NCBI GenBank assembly: GCA_001179505.1
Contig: CDMY01000666.1
Coordinates: 124,001-188,000 of the forward strand
Direction: 5' to 3'
DNA: 64,000 nucleotides
Origin: Vitrella brassicaformis
Lineage: Eukaryota; Sar; Vitrellaceae
Positions 1 through 11,499 of this stretch are shown in pieces. Within the stretch, counting starts at the first letter, position 1, and every line of letters begins with the position of its first letter. The position numbers and the translations under genes were made by a program. A model generated the notes under the pieces. The model was not told the origin of the DNA. It did no database searches and saw nothing but the letters and a program-made list of their open reading frames with translations.

Positions 1-338
1 TAAGTACCTGCTTACAACACTCTTACACACACACAGACCTACCTACCTACCTGTACAAACAAATCCACACAGACACACAGACAGACACCCATTCTCAGCC
101 ACACGCTGCAGCGGCCAGTCGACTCCCTGTCTCGGGCAAAAACAAAAAAGGGGCTATATATATTTGTATATACCCACGCACACAAAGCCATAGATATCGA
201 CGGCCCAGCACACACAGTGACGCCCCAAAAAGCACGTCCTCGCTTTATCAATCGGTCCGGGTGAACGTCCAAAGTCAACACGGGCACGGGAATGCCGCCT
301 AGCATGAAGTCGCTGTCTTTGCTGCTGGTGCTGCTGCG
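1..338. other. 3' flank of the Atg22-like gene, no gene seen
   Basis: This stretch lies downstream of the stop codon of the minus-strand transporter. It holds short CA- and TACC-type repeats. Open frames run through it on both strands, but they are repeat-coded or continue the transporter's last exon in a wrong frame, so I see no separate gene. Confidence 0.5.
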
Positions 339-396
339 TCAGGCTTGGATATGGCTTGCCTGACGGCCTCCAATCGGCCAGCAGCCAACTCACCCT

Positions 397-431
<35 letters not shown>

Positions 432-3400
432 CCGACACACAGAGAGGGACTCGCTGTGTGTGTGTGTGCAGGGGCTCCTGTGTAGGTGTGTGTCTGACCG
501 ACCTTTCGTTGGTTGACAAAGAAGAAGAGCAGCACCATTGGCAGGGCTACCATGACCAGCAGATACAGGAAGATCCACCGCATCTCGCCCGTCGTCTGGT
601 ACAACACCGCAGTCTGATCGTTCAGGCCAGGACACACACACACACACACACACTCACAGATGCGCGCACCACCACACGGCCATCATCCCAGTGCACGTTG
701 TGTGCTGTCTTGTGTTGTCTTACCACGAGTGGCCCCATCCAGCTGCTGCCACGGTCAGTCACGGCATAGAGAGCGAAAAACTCTGCCTCCTGCGACCCAC
801 CAAAGCACCGACGCATCACACAACCACACCTCTCTCTGTGCTTGTTTGGTGGCTGACCTTTCCCGGCGGCAAAAACTCGGCATACAGAGCCCGTGAGAAG
901 GACACAACGGCCCCCAGGCCGAACCCATGCAGAACGCCGAAGAGGTAGGCCTCCCATGGGTTCTTGAAGCCGACGGTCGATCCCGGGACAACCCCGAGTG
1001 ACCCCCACAGGGCGATGAACAGGTAGATGGTCAGCACCACTAGCACCATCGATTTGGTGCTCAACCTGCGGAGAAAGATGGGGAGGGAGGGGCACGCGGA
1101 TGTACAAGTCCAATGAGGGATGAGTGAGTGAGTGCATTTCTGGGTTTACTTGAGTCGTCGTTGGAGCCAGAGGAAAAATATGCCGCCCAGGTTGGCGCAA
1201 ATAAGGATCAGGAAGATGATGAACAACAGGGCCACAGAGCTCAGACACAGCTGCAACCATACACATAGGCGGCATGTCTGTCGGTCGGTCGGTCGGTCGG
1301 TCTGTCATGGTGCACGTTCTGGTTGTGTACCTCGCTCTGCGCCACCAGGACACCCACAGAAGCGATCGTGTTATACGAGTCAGAATAGAAGTAGAAACAC
1401 AACTGACAAACACAGACACCCACACCCACAACATGTAAAAGCAAAACCATACGTGAGCCCTTTCTATCCCTCCCTCCCTCCCTCCCTCCCTCCCCGCTCA
1501 CCAGCATCATGAGCACTTGATCATACATCCTGGCTTGACAAATGATCTCCCACGTCCCCTTCCACCCCATCAGCCACACCCACCCGCCGGCTCCCTTGAG
1601 CGGCGGGCCGCGGTGGGCTCGCAGCCACATGAACGTCGGCACCGAGAAACACAACCACCACAAACCTGCAGTGATACACAGGGGTGGACAAATATCACAT
1701 TGAATAGCGATGTTGTGCGGGGCTGTGTGGTCTTCGTACCGGACAGAGCGGTCGACAATCGGTCGGCGAGTCGGCCGTTGTCGTCATTTGTGGCCGCGAA
1801 TTGCAAAGCAGCAGCTCCGACCAGACACAAAAACGCACCCGCCTGCAGCGCACCGACAATGGATCATGATCTGTGTGCGGCCGGTTCGAGATGAATGTCG
1901 ATCTGCTTGTGTGTGATTGCCTCACGTTTCCGATGGCGATGCCCAAGGTCGACATTTCGTTAGAGACATCCTCTGCCCTCCGCATCACCTCGAGCACCTC
2001 CTGTGTCAGCTGAGGGGTGCGAAATGCCTTCCGACGTTTCTCTAGCTCCAGCTCGAAAGACTGAGGAACATGGAATATGCATCAGTGCATATGTCTGCTA
2101 CGGCTTGCTGTCGTCTCACCCCTTGTTCCGTCGATGTGTCGCCGTCATCGGCCTTCCCTTTGTTGGCATCCCGCCACCGCCTCCCAGGAGAGAACAGCCC
2201 GCCCAGCGACCGACTCACAAGCTCAAACGAGGGGCTGGCCGACACGTACGACCGCCTCGGCGTCCCCTCATGCGACCGGCACGCCCGCGGCTCACATGCC
2301 TCTCGCACTCTCTCCGCCATCGCCCCGCTGCCCTTCTCTGTCAGCGAACGTGTGAGCAGTCCGGTAAAGTCAGTAGCAGCGGCAGTCGCCGGTTGGTCTA
2401 GCTGGGGATGTTGGTCTCGGCCTTCGTGTGCTGACGGCTCGGCTCTGCGGACCTTTGGGTGCAGCTCGACAAGGATGGGCAGGAAGGCATTATAAAAGAC
2501 TATGCTGCTGCCGAGCCCCACATTGATTGTGATGAGAAATACGCCGCCGAGCCAATAGAGCGACGGGCGGTCGAGGAACACGATGCCGATGCACGGCAGG
2601 GCGCCTGCAAACACACAGACAGGCGCATCTTCGTCAAAATGTGGGGTGGGTGGGTGCATGTGTGTGCGGCATTGAGTGCCTGCGTGGTACCAATGAGTGT
2701 GAAGATGATCATGAGGTTCTTGCGCCACCTGCCGAAATCGCCGTATCTGCCGAAGGTGATGAAGACGAACACCTGGGCCACCACACTCACTGAGATCATT
2801 GTCGTTGCGAACGATATGGCCTGTATCTCCACGCCCAAAAACTCCACGCCCTTCTGCTCGATCTCGCGGTACGCCCCCTCGCTGCCGACCCATTCCAGGA
2901 TGCCTCGGCCGGGTACACAGGCGGTGCACGTGGCGGGTGTGTCGCAGCCATTCCTCCCGCACATGGCATCATCGCTGCAGCTCTGCAGAGAGGAGCCGTA
3001 CGCATAGCTGTACACACCCACACACCCACACACACACAGAGAATTGCATGTCAGATGGCGCCTTACGCATTCTGTCGCTCACTCTTCGGCCATTGACTTG
3101 ACCAGGATCGGAAGGAACAAGGCGAGGGCCACCGTATAAATTGGGCTGTTTGCCCAATCAAACATGTACCTGCCCAAGACAGGCAAACAGACGTGAAGTC
3201 GCATCCCAGCAGATCAACCCAGCAGCGCACAGACACATCACAGGCAGCCACACCGCGCACAAAAACGATGTGAGTCCATTCGTACCAGCCGACTCGTTCC
3301 TTGGACAGCCGCCGCCCGCAACACACAATCTGCTCCTCTTCCTCCCCCACCACCGTTGCGTCCGCATCCTGCCGCCCTCCGCCCGCAGTGCCGATATCGA

Positions 3401-3518
3401 CCGCAACACATGTGTTCAGGTCCGCAGCAGCTGCTTTGGCGGAGCCACCGTTCCTGGGCGTATCGTCATTCGACGGGCTGCTTTCATCAGTGCCAGCAGC
3501 AGCGGGGACGACGTCCAT
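339..3518 (-). CDS. Atg22/UMF1-like major-facilitator transporter, multi-exon
   Basis: This is a multipass transporter of the Atg22 (vacuole effluxer) type; relatives export amino acids from the vacuole, so a role at an endomembrane or plasma membrane is inferred. The start chosen is the ATG at 3518, because the frame upstream opens only with TTG. Exon 1 splices to give VGWYMFDWANSPIYTV, the hallmark first helix of the family. Later exons give a lumenal Cys-rich loop (about 2830-3010), SVVAQVFVFITFGRYGDFG with a following WRKNLMIIF, a helix pair with FYNAFLPIL, a long cytosolic insert (about 2110-2450), then LCFYFYSDSYNTIASVGVL and GLGAVVSFSRALYAEFLPPGK followed by EAEFFALYAVTDRGSSWMGPL. These match the family's C-terminal half. 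About eleven exons are joined by GT-AG introns of 60-150 bp. The gene diverges from the coiled-coil gene starting at 3991. Confidence 0.82.
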
Positions 3519-3990
3519 AGAGGAACCCAACGGACACAGAGCAGCCACTACGAGGCACCGAGAGCCAGTATCTCTGCACCTACACAAAGCACACAGCTCA
3601 ATTTGAGAGACCGTCAGGCTCTGCCTGTCGTGTGCTTGCGCTGAGTGCTCTTCTCTAGACTCGCATCTCTACTCTTCTGCGGTGTGTTCTCACGTGCGTG
3701 TTCACTTGAGCCGCGTCGGATTGGCAGATCAAACGGGAAAGCGTAAAGCGTCCAGAACAGCAAACGTGTGTACACGGTCTATGAGGGGGAAGTTCACGCG
3801 CTCTCATTCCCGGCTCGCAGGTCTGCGAGCTCAGCTCGCATCCAGGGTTCTTCTCGACGTTTCCCCCTCCTCTTTCTCCCGATTAAGCGGCCCTACTCTG
3901 TTCATTGTGGCGTCAAGGTCGGTCAGCGAGCGTCCCCCAGCCTGACATCGAGCCGTTCTTCCCCCACTGCCATATTCAGCGCCTCTCACC
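3519..3990. promoter_or_regulatory. Divergent promoter between Atg22-like and coiled-coil genes
   Basis: This 472-bp region separates two opposite start codons. It carries three copies of the word GCTCGCA or its complement at 3813-3819, 3824-3830 and 3834-3840. The last two form an inverted pair around a TC centre. The same word recurs upstream of other genes in the window. Confidence 0.5.
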
Positions 3991-6900
3991 ATGTTTCAGA
4001 TGTTCGGTGCGAAGGGCGCCGACAAGGGGGCCTCGCCTGGCAAGGTGCGATCCGAGAAAGTGCTGCCTGCCAACTTCGAGGCTCCCAAGATTCGACTGGG
4101 TGCGAGCGGGAAGGCCGGAGGGGGGATTCCGAAGCTGCCTCCTGCGGCGGCTCGGAGGCAGTCTCAGCCGACATCGGTGGAACAGGGACTGCTGAGGCCC
4201 GCCTCGGTAGAGCCACAGGTAAGAGACACGAGATGACCATCCAAACTTGTTAATGAGGTGAAAAATTGGAACTTGCCTCAGGGTGCTTCCCCCTCCACGA
4301 GCCGTTCCGAAGCACCCTCCCCATCCGTCCCCCCATCCTTCCACGCGCCATCACAGCCCACGGCCCAGGGCTCGCTCTCCCAGAGGCTACGGGAGGGTGG
4401 TCTCAAGATGAACAGAGCAACGACACTGACGGCCCTGGGCGCCTCGCCCTTATCCGTGAGTGGGGGTGCTGAGGACGCGGCTGTCCGTCTGCAACCCAAG
4501 GCAGTCCCCAGCATTCAGACGTCGGGTGTCAAGCAGGAGGGCAGGGGGGTCGTCATCAAGAGCCCACGGACCTTTTCGCTTGTACGACCAGGTGAGGGCT
4601 CTCGTGCGAATATTTTCGCTCATCTTTGTGCATGTCTCTCTCTCTCTTTCTGTCTCTGTCTCTTCCCCTCATGCACACTACCCACAGGTGAGGCGCCTGT
4701 GGTTGCGTCTCCGGCAAGCCATTACTCCAGCTCCACCGACCCTCGCCGATCGAGTGCCTATGACTCCACCACAAGGTCCGAGGCAGAGAGGAGAGTGTCC
4801 TCCTTCTACTGGGCCCCTGGAGCGCGACAGACCTCGCCCACGGCACTGCAGCACTTTCAGGAGCCAAGCTTTCAGCTGCCTGGTGCTCCACAAGACATGC
4901 GGGGTACGGCGCCCCCGCGAATGGGCAGTTTCCCCGCCATGGCTCCCGTGATGGGCATGCCGCATGGCGGCTCGCCCAGTGGCGTACAGGCCGTTGGCGT
5001 GACTGCTGTCGGCTCCTTGTCGCCCTTGGGGGCCACCATGATGAGCACTCAGGGGTTTCCGATGGCGGCAATGCCATATGACGCACGCAGAGGTGAGGGA
5101 GGCTGCACTACAGAGACTCTGAATGTGTTCCTTGGCTCGCACCGGGCGGGTGTGCAGTGTCGATTGGTCAAATGACGGTGACGCCCGACCGGATCATCTC
5201 CCAGCTAGAGGAGGAAATACGGAGGAAGGTGAGAAGGACAACTTCACAACAGCGACGGATGCCTATGAGTGACGGACATCCATGCCTTGCTCCCCCATTT
5301 GATCCGATCCATCAGAGTGAGGTCATAGTGGATTTGCAGGAGTCGCTGCGCCGATACACGTTCGCGCGGACCCAGTCATCCATGGGGGCGGAGGAGCCAT
5401 CGCCCTCCATGCGCAAGGACCATCGACTCAACAGGGTAAGCAATACCGCTGACGAAAGCCGTGGGTCATGTGTAGTGTCTCCTTCTCTGTCTGTATGTCA
5501 GAGCCAGCAGATGAAGTATGAGCAGGAGTGGGATGATATGGTTGAGGAGATCACGGCGCTCAGGACGGTACCCATCCACACACGCAGACAGAGACACTCA
5601 TGCGTATCTCGCTGTGACCGATCGACGTGGTCTTTCTTTCGTCAGGAGCTGGAGAGGGCTCGCAACGAGCTTGACAGGAGCAAGCAGGTCACGGCGAGGA
5701 CAGAGACACATTGGCAGGGACAGATGGAGGGTCTCAAGAAGGTCAGCATCAAACAAGCACGCACACATTCAAATGTTTGGTGCTGCCTTGCGCTCGCTGC
5801 TTTGACTGCAGGAGATCGAGACTGCAAAGGTCCGTGAGGAGATGTTGCAGCGGGAGTGCCGCAAGCTCAAGGAAGAAATGACCACGCAGCGACAATCAAT
5901 CGTACCACACATACACAATACACACTGACTGCATGACACCCGTTTGTGTGTCTGTGTGCGCAGGACCGTCAGGCGTCCATGGGTATTGCAAGCACACTGC
6001 CGAAGCCAGTCAAGGTGGAGATGCCCAAGGAAACTCCACGAGACGCGAAAGCGAGGTGCATTGCCTCAAACACGCCTCTCTCGACTGTTCATTCGGACAC
6101 GATGTGCATTTATTTGCGTTTGTCAGGCTCGAGCGAGCGCTGGAGGACAATGCCGCCCTCCAGTCACGCCTACTTGACTTTGAGCGGCAGGTGGCCAAGC
6201 TGGAGGACGAACGAAGGCACCTCGACAAAGAAAAGGTCAGAAAGGCCAACACAGAGAGGGCTGAGAGACGAGCACACATTACCTTCTGTCGTCTTTCTTC
6301 AGAATGAGTTGAAGGATCTGCTGGACGCCGCCCGCTCCCTCACACACCGCGGCGTATCTGTCACATCAACAGCCGGCCATGTGCCACGTAAGACACGACC
6401 CTTTGCTTCTTAACTGACGGCATTCTATTCTTCCTCTGCCCTTTTCAATGCTCTTCAGATGGTATAGCGGAGTCCAAGAGCGTCTCGCAGAGTGCATCGC
6501 AGACGCCCTACGCCACGCTCATCCCACGCGACCTCTCACTCACAGCCGAGCTTGAGACGGCCCGCAGAGGATCCCAATCACAAGCGACAGACAGAGGCCG
6601 CAGCCCCCACCAGAGCTTCCTCTCCACAGGCTCAGCCGCAGATGCAGCTCTGGAGGCCACGACCCCCAAGCGTGTGAGCATCACCGTGCCTGATGTGGCC
6701 AGAGCTGAGACAGGGTCACCCTCCCGGAGGGCGGATGCTGGCGAACAGGGGGTGACGCCCAGGGATTTGAAGCTATTCTTCTTGAGTGTGGCAAGCAGTG
6801 TGTTTGGCAGAGACCTCGAGGAGGGGGAGCTCGAGGGAGGAGAAGACGCAGGGGGAGCAAAAAAGGTGAGACATGGAGGGGCATCCATTGCGAATCTGTT

Positions 6901-8110
6901 TCTTCCCTTCCATCAGGTTACTCCCAAGCCCTCCAAGCCTGCGGTTCCAAGGTTGGATTTCGCCAAGATCCAGCCTAGACCGGAGACCCACGAGTCCGTC
7001 CTGCGCCGTGTCAGAGAGCATGCCACGCCATCAGCGCTCGGCAGCCGCCGCAAGGCGCCGCACACCACTCGGCACGCCCGGCCGCTGCTTGTTGGCCAGG
7101 ACACTGCCCGCTCCCTCGCCTCCACGCTGCCGCTGCTCTTCAGAGACCGCCTGCGCTCGCTGTCGATGGGCACGATGGAGGGCGCTGAGGAGGACACGTC
7201 GTCGCGGGCCTACACCTCTCGACAGCATAGCGAACTCACCAATATATCGTCCCCGCGTCTCAACGAGCAGCTGTACGTCCTGGAGGCGCTGCACGCCAAG
7301 CTGGACGACATGCGGGAGGCGGAGGAGGTCATCATCCGCAAAGAGGGGGTGGCGGGGATGGCGGGTATGGCTGGGGAGGAGGGCCGCCCCCTGACATTCG
7401 CAGAGACACTGCGTCAGCTGCTGGCCGAGAACGAGTCCCTCAAGAACAGGCTGGAGCAGCTGAGCAGAAAGAAGAGACCCTCCATCAGTGTGCCGCCCGA
7501 ACCAAGGAAACCAGAACCAGAGGAGAAGCCGGAACGCCCGGCCGTGCCGTACGATGCCGAGAAGCGGCTGCTGCGTCGCCAGGTGGAGTTGCTGCTGGAG
7601 GAGATGGGCGAACTCAAGGCACAAACGGACCGATCCAGACCGAGAACCTTCTTTGTGCCCCGCTCACAGGGGCCGATGCCTGCAGCCTTCGCCACCCCGC
7701 CTCCACCAGCCACCACGTCCATCCCCCCATTGCCGATGTTGCCGCATGCCCAGTCACCGCTGAGGCCGCTCATGCGTCCCCTGCCCTCACCCGAGAGATA
7801 CGAGAGACACTCGTGTCAGCGGGTATGCTGCCCGAGGGAGCCTCACAAGGCAGTGGTGATGCTCCCGCCTCGCTTTGCATCCCCATTGACGGCCCGGCTG
7901 GCGGCGCCGCAGCACCAGCCACTGCCGCAGCAGGGCGAGCAGCACGAGGTCGAGAGGAGCAGGGCGAGCAAGTGCTGCGGGCGGCAATCTTCGAGGGCGA
8001 GACAGGGCAAGTGGGACAATACAGTACGAAGGGGCTCAGAGGGAGTCGTGAGGGAAAGGTGGGTGGGGGACCTGAAGAGGGTCCGTCGGTCGTCGTGTGG
8101 ATGGAAATAA
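3991..8110 (+). CDS. Long coiled-coil protein with Pro/Ser-rich N-terminus, unknown function
   Basis: I do not recognise this protein. It starts at the ATG in the context caccATGTTTCAG, and about 13 exons can be joined with in-phase GT-AG introns. The first third is Ser/Pro/Gly-rich and probably disordered. From about 5160 to 6340 a run of short exons codes for coiled coil (for example DRIISQLEEEIRRK, EVIVDLQESLRR, LERARNELDRSKQ, LERALEDNAALQSRLLDFE), where exon ends tend to coincide with Lys residues. The large last exon (from about 6920) has two more coiled-coil stretches (LNEQLYVLEALHAKLDDMREAEE and LRQLLAENESLKNRLEQL, then RLLRRQVELLLEEMGELK). The composition resembles centrosomal or cytoskeletal scaffolds, but that is inference. 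The C-terminus is uncertain: a 44-bp intron at about 7775-7818 would move the end to 8160 in a more protein-like frame. Confidence 0.7.
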
Positions 8111-8160
8111 GCCATTCTGTATCTAGGCAGACGTACACACACTTTGTCGTTTTTCTCTGA

Positions 8161-8404
8161 GTCGTGTGGAAATGAAGAAATGGTGTCTCTTGCTTCTGTT
8201 GATGGCCTGGCCTTAGTGTGGTCTGGTGAATGGTTGATGTGCCTTCATCGATAGGACACGGCATGACCCGACACATATGGCAGATGTCACACACTGTCCA
8301 TTAACTACATCTCATCAAGTCTGCACATCTATCAGTCCTCACTCACTACCGTCCGCCGAGAATAATCAATTCTACCCCAAGTCATCCTCCACTCGCCTCC
8401 ACAC
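8161..8404. other. Convergent 3' spacer, no gene seen
   Basis: This short region lies between the 3' ends of the coiled-coil gene (+) and the membrane protein gene (-). I see no coding signal or structured element in it; it probably holds both 3' untranslated regions. Confidence 0.4.
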
Positions 8405-9989
8405 TTACATCGACTGCAGATGCGTCACCAGGGTCACGAAGCAGCAGAATACGTCAACGCAGAATATGGCACCGTAGACCATGTATTTGAATTCCTTCGC
8501 GTCGTCGCCTTTCAGGCCGTCGGCAGCTATCTGGATGAGGAGGCTCGTATCGGACACGCTGAGGCACCGGCGGATGGCTTTCCACAACTCATCCATCGGC
8601 GGGCACAACAGGGACTGGCACACCCAGGCACACAGCACCATTCAACAGGACGAAGTGGGCATCGGGAGGTGTGCATACGTGTGTGTGTGTGTGTTTTTTT
8701 CTTTCTTTCTTTCTTTCTTTCTGTCCGTCTGTGTGTCCTACCTCAGTAATATCGAGGAAACAATAAGTTGGCCACATGACGAATTGCAGGATGGCCTGCG
8801 CAAAAGGAAATCGCGGAGGGCAGACACATGCGTCGTTGTTTGCTGACGACATGCCCCTCACCCAATATAGCCCTCACCAGTAAGAAGCGAATGGGGGTGT
8901 GGAGCAGGAAGACGAAGACGAGCATCTCGTTCGTTGCCATCCAGGTGTCCAGCAACCGGCGGTAGCGTCCACTCTCATGACGAACCAAACTGTAAGTGAC
9001 ACAAGCCATCGAGCGTGGATCAATCGCCTGCCATCCATACAGCTCCCGTACTTGGAAGAGCAAATTTGATTGTGTCCCGGATGGCCACGGCGATAGCACT
9101 GGAGGCACATGTCCGAAAGACAGCCAGAGTGGCAGCCCCACCTGAGACAACGGCATGCACAGACAGATGCTTCGGTTTCCTGTGTGTTCCGCCTGTCTCT
9201 CACGCGAAATTGCAATGGCGGTCGTAACAGCCCGAGCCACCGTGCAAATGACATACATCGTGCGCAGCGACTTGAAGGCCTGCTTGTTGTATGTAATGGG
9301 TCATGGCTGATAAGATCGTCTGCACTGCGCCTACTTGTATGTGGCCGGGGCTGCCGCAGAGGAAACGCAATCTGCAGCCAAAGACACAAAATTCGCATCA
9401 TCCCCTGCCCTGCAGCCACGTCCATGCCCTCCTGCACACATACTCCGTGTAGGCGAGCGGTGCCGTCATCATCCAGTAGCCCGCAGCCGAAGAACCAACG
9501 ATCCAAGCGATCAGCACCACAACCAGAGGCAGCAGGCCAACGCTGCAGATGCTGAACACAAAAAGAGAAGACGCATGGACCATTCCACCAATGGCATGGA
9601 TCTGAGCGCAGTTGGTCCATCGACGAACGTGCTGCTTTGCGTACTAGTAGATCTGAAGATCTTTCTGTACGGCGTTCGCTTGCCCACGGGTACCCGGGGC
9701 CTGCAGATCAGTGCCGGGCTCTGGATCTGGCTGCATCTTGAAACCCTCAAGGACCGCACGACATCTCTCGCGGCCATGATCGCCGAAACGTAAACACTCG
9801 CATCCATCTATATACCTCCTCGGCTGCCTTGGAGTCGCCCCCTTTCTCCTCCTTCCCCCGCCACTCGTAAAACAGAAGTCGCCTAGCACTTGGTAGGTTT
9901 CGAATCGCCTCAGTCTGCCATTCTGCAAGGTAGAGAAGGCCATGCAAGAAGACTAACATCGTCCACCACCACCCAATCGTTTCTTCCAT
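8405..9989 (-). CDS. Multipass membrane protein of unknown family
   Basis: About seven exons on the minus strand join into a protein with six or seven hydrophobic helices. It begins MEETIGWWWTMLVF at the ATG at 9989. Splicing then gives a hydrophilic linker rich in Glu/Lys, a helix VGLLPLVVVLIAWIVGSS, further helices around 9200-9290 and 9060-9150 (ATLAVFRTCASSAIAVAI), MLVFVFLLHTPIRFLL near 8890-8940, AILQFVMWPTYCFLDI near 8750-8800, and a last helix YMVYGAIFCVDVFCCFVTLV before the stop at 8405. The segment before the last helix (MDELWKAIRRCLSV) is amphipathic. The splice between about 9000 and 9060 could not be settled from phase alone. No signature of a known transporter or receptor family was evident. 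The start lies 19 bp from the start of the divergent Cys-rich gene. Confidence 0.6.
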
Positions 9990-10008
9990 GCATGGCGTGC
10001 AGGATACG

Positions 10009-11499
10009 ATGACGATGGTGTCGGCTTGTAAGATGCCTCTCGTGCTGTCTATGGCGCTGCTGGCTGTCGGTCTGATGGCCGCAGTGATGCCTTCCAACAC
10101 CCAAAGCGCTGCCGACGGTCAGCAAACGCAACACAACAATGAGACATGACATGGGGGGCATCATACGTATGGGTACGTATGGGTATGTATGGATGCATCT
10201 GCCGCGTTGTGGCTGCAGTGTCGGCAAGCCGCTATCTAGCCCTGAATTCGGCCGATAATACCAACAGCACTGAAGGGGCTGACCAGGGTACGCCAAAAGC
10301 ATCTCCACACGGATGCCTTCGTGTTCATGTGTCGATGCATCTGTGGGTGTGTTGTGTTGCAGAGTTTGCCTTGATGTCGTCCACGCATGCGTCGCTCATC
10401 CAGCTGCAGCTCAATCACGCCCACGCCTCAATCACTGCCGCCCACAAACTCAACATCGCCGCCCACCAGCTGAGCGTCGCCGCCGTAGACGCCATCGACA
10501 GCGCCCTCAAGACACACGCACTCCAGCCTTCGGGTGGGTCAGTCGTTTGCATGCATTCCAAGTCCGTCTGTGCATGGCTCCCTGATTGTTTGCAGGCAAG
10601 TGCACAATATACGTGACGCACGGCGGCCAGGAGAGCGTCTCTATGGAAGCTGTTGACGACTGCCCCGGCAACGAGAAAGTGTGCGCGGCCCATCAGATTC
10701 ACTTTAACTGGTCGTGGTTCACGCTCGTCCTGGCATATGTCGGGAAGCTCAGAGTCGAGGCAACCCCCATCCTGGCATCTGCGTCGACAAAAATACCCGC
10801 GCCCAAGACCTGGTAGGCATGATGAAGGGGAAAGAATGCCAAAATCCTTGTTGCGTGTTGTTTTCGATTAGTGCGAGAAAATCTCCACTGAGCAATGTCA
10901 CACGCATCCACACACACCCAGAGACAGAAAGAGACAGTGCCGCATCTTGTATTATCTTGTGTTGCAGCGGCGAAGTTCTTCCGCATCCCCATAGGCGATC
11001 CGTTGATCCAGCCCGCCTACGCTTTCAGCGCCAAGTACGCGAGCGGCAAGAACTGGGAGCTCGGCCAGATGCCGGAACTTGTTCAAGGTCAAGGTCGGGC
11101 GCAGTATTGCTGGGCGGAAAAAGGCAAACTCGACTCTCTCTCGCGCCTCGGTACAAAACGCGCCGATGGCCGACCAAGCGCCCATCTCAGCTCCTGCTCT
11201 GTGTGTGTGTGTGTGTGTGTGCAAAAGGGTCCGACTGCGAGTTCGAGAACAGAAACACTGGCGAGCCGGTCAAGATCAAGCCCTGCGCCGCAGGCGAGGT
11301 GTGCCTCATCAGAGAGGGGGCAGACTCTGGGAGTAATGGTCAAGGCAAATGCATCTTGGAGGAGAAGGTGAAGGACAAGAGGGTGGAGGGCTTCCCCCAT
11401 CTTCCCGACGTGAGGGGCAAGGGCGGCTGCGGCGGGCGGACGTGGATCTACGAGCTGGTTGACGCTGCAACGGGAGAGAAGGGCAGATTCCTTTGCTAG
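10009..11499 (+). CDS. Secreted Cys-rich protein with a duplicated domain
   Basis: The first exon codes for a clear signal peptide (KMPLVLSMALLAVGLMAAVMP), starting at the ATG at 10009; an in-frame ATG at 9988 is an alternative. Exon 2 is Ala/Asn/Thr-rich. Exon 3 is a heptad-like His/Ala-rich helix (about 10365-10530). Exons from 10596 carry a Cys-rich unit beginning KCTIYVTHGGQESV and containing DDCPGNEKVCAA and HPGICVDK. A second related unit starts at about 11230 (SDCEFENRNTGEPV, KPCAAGEVCLI, GQGKCI). Both share the spacing C-x(about 15)-C-x(4)-VC-x(n)-GxC, which points to an internal duplication. The intron at about 10712-10755 is only 44 bp and is inferred from frame and motif continuity. 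The protein probably acts outside the cell or in a secretory compartment; its ligand is unknown. Confidence 0.62.
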
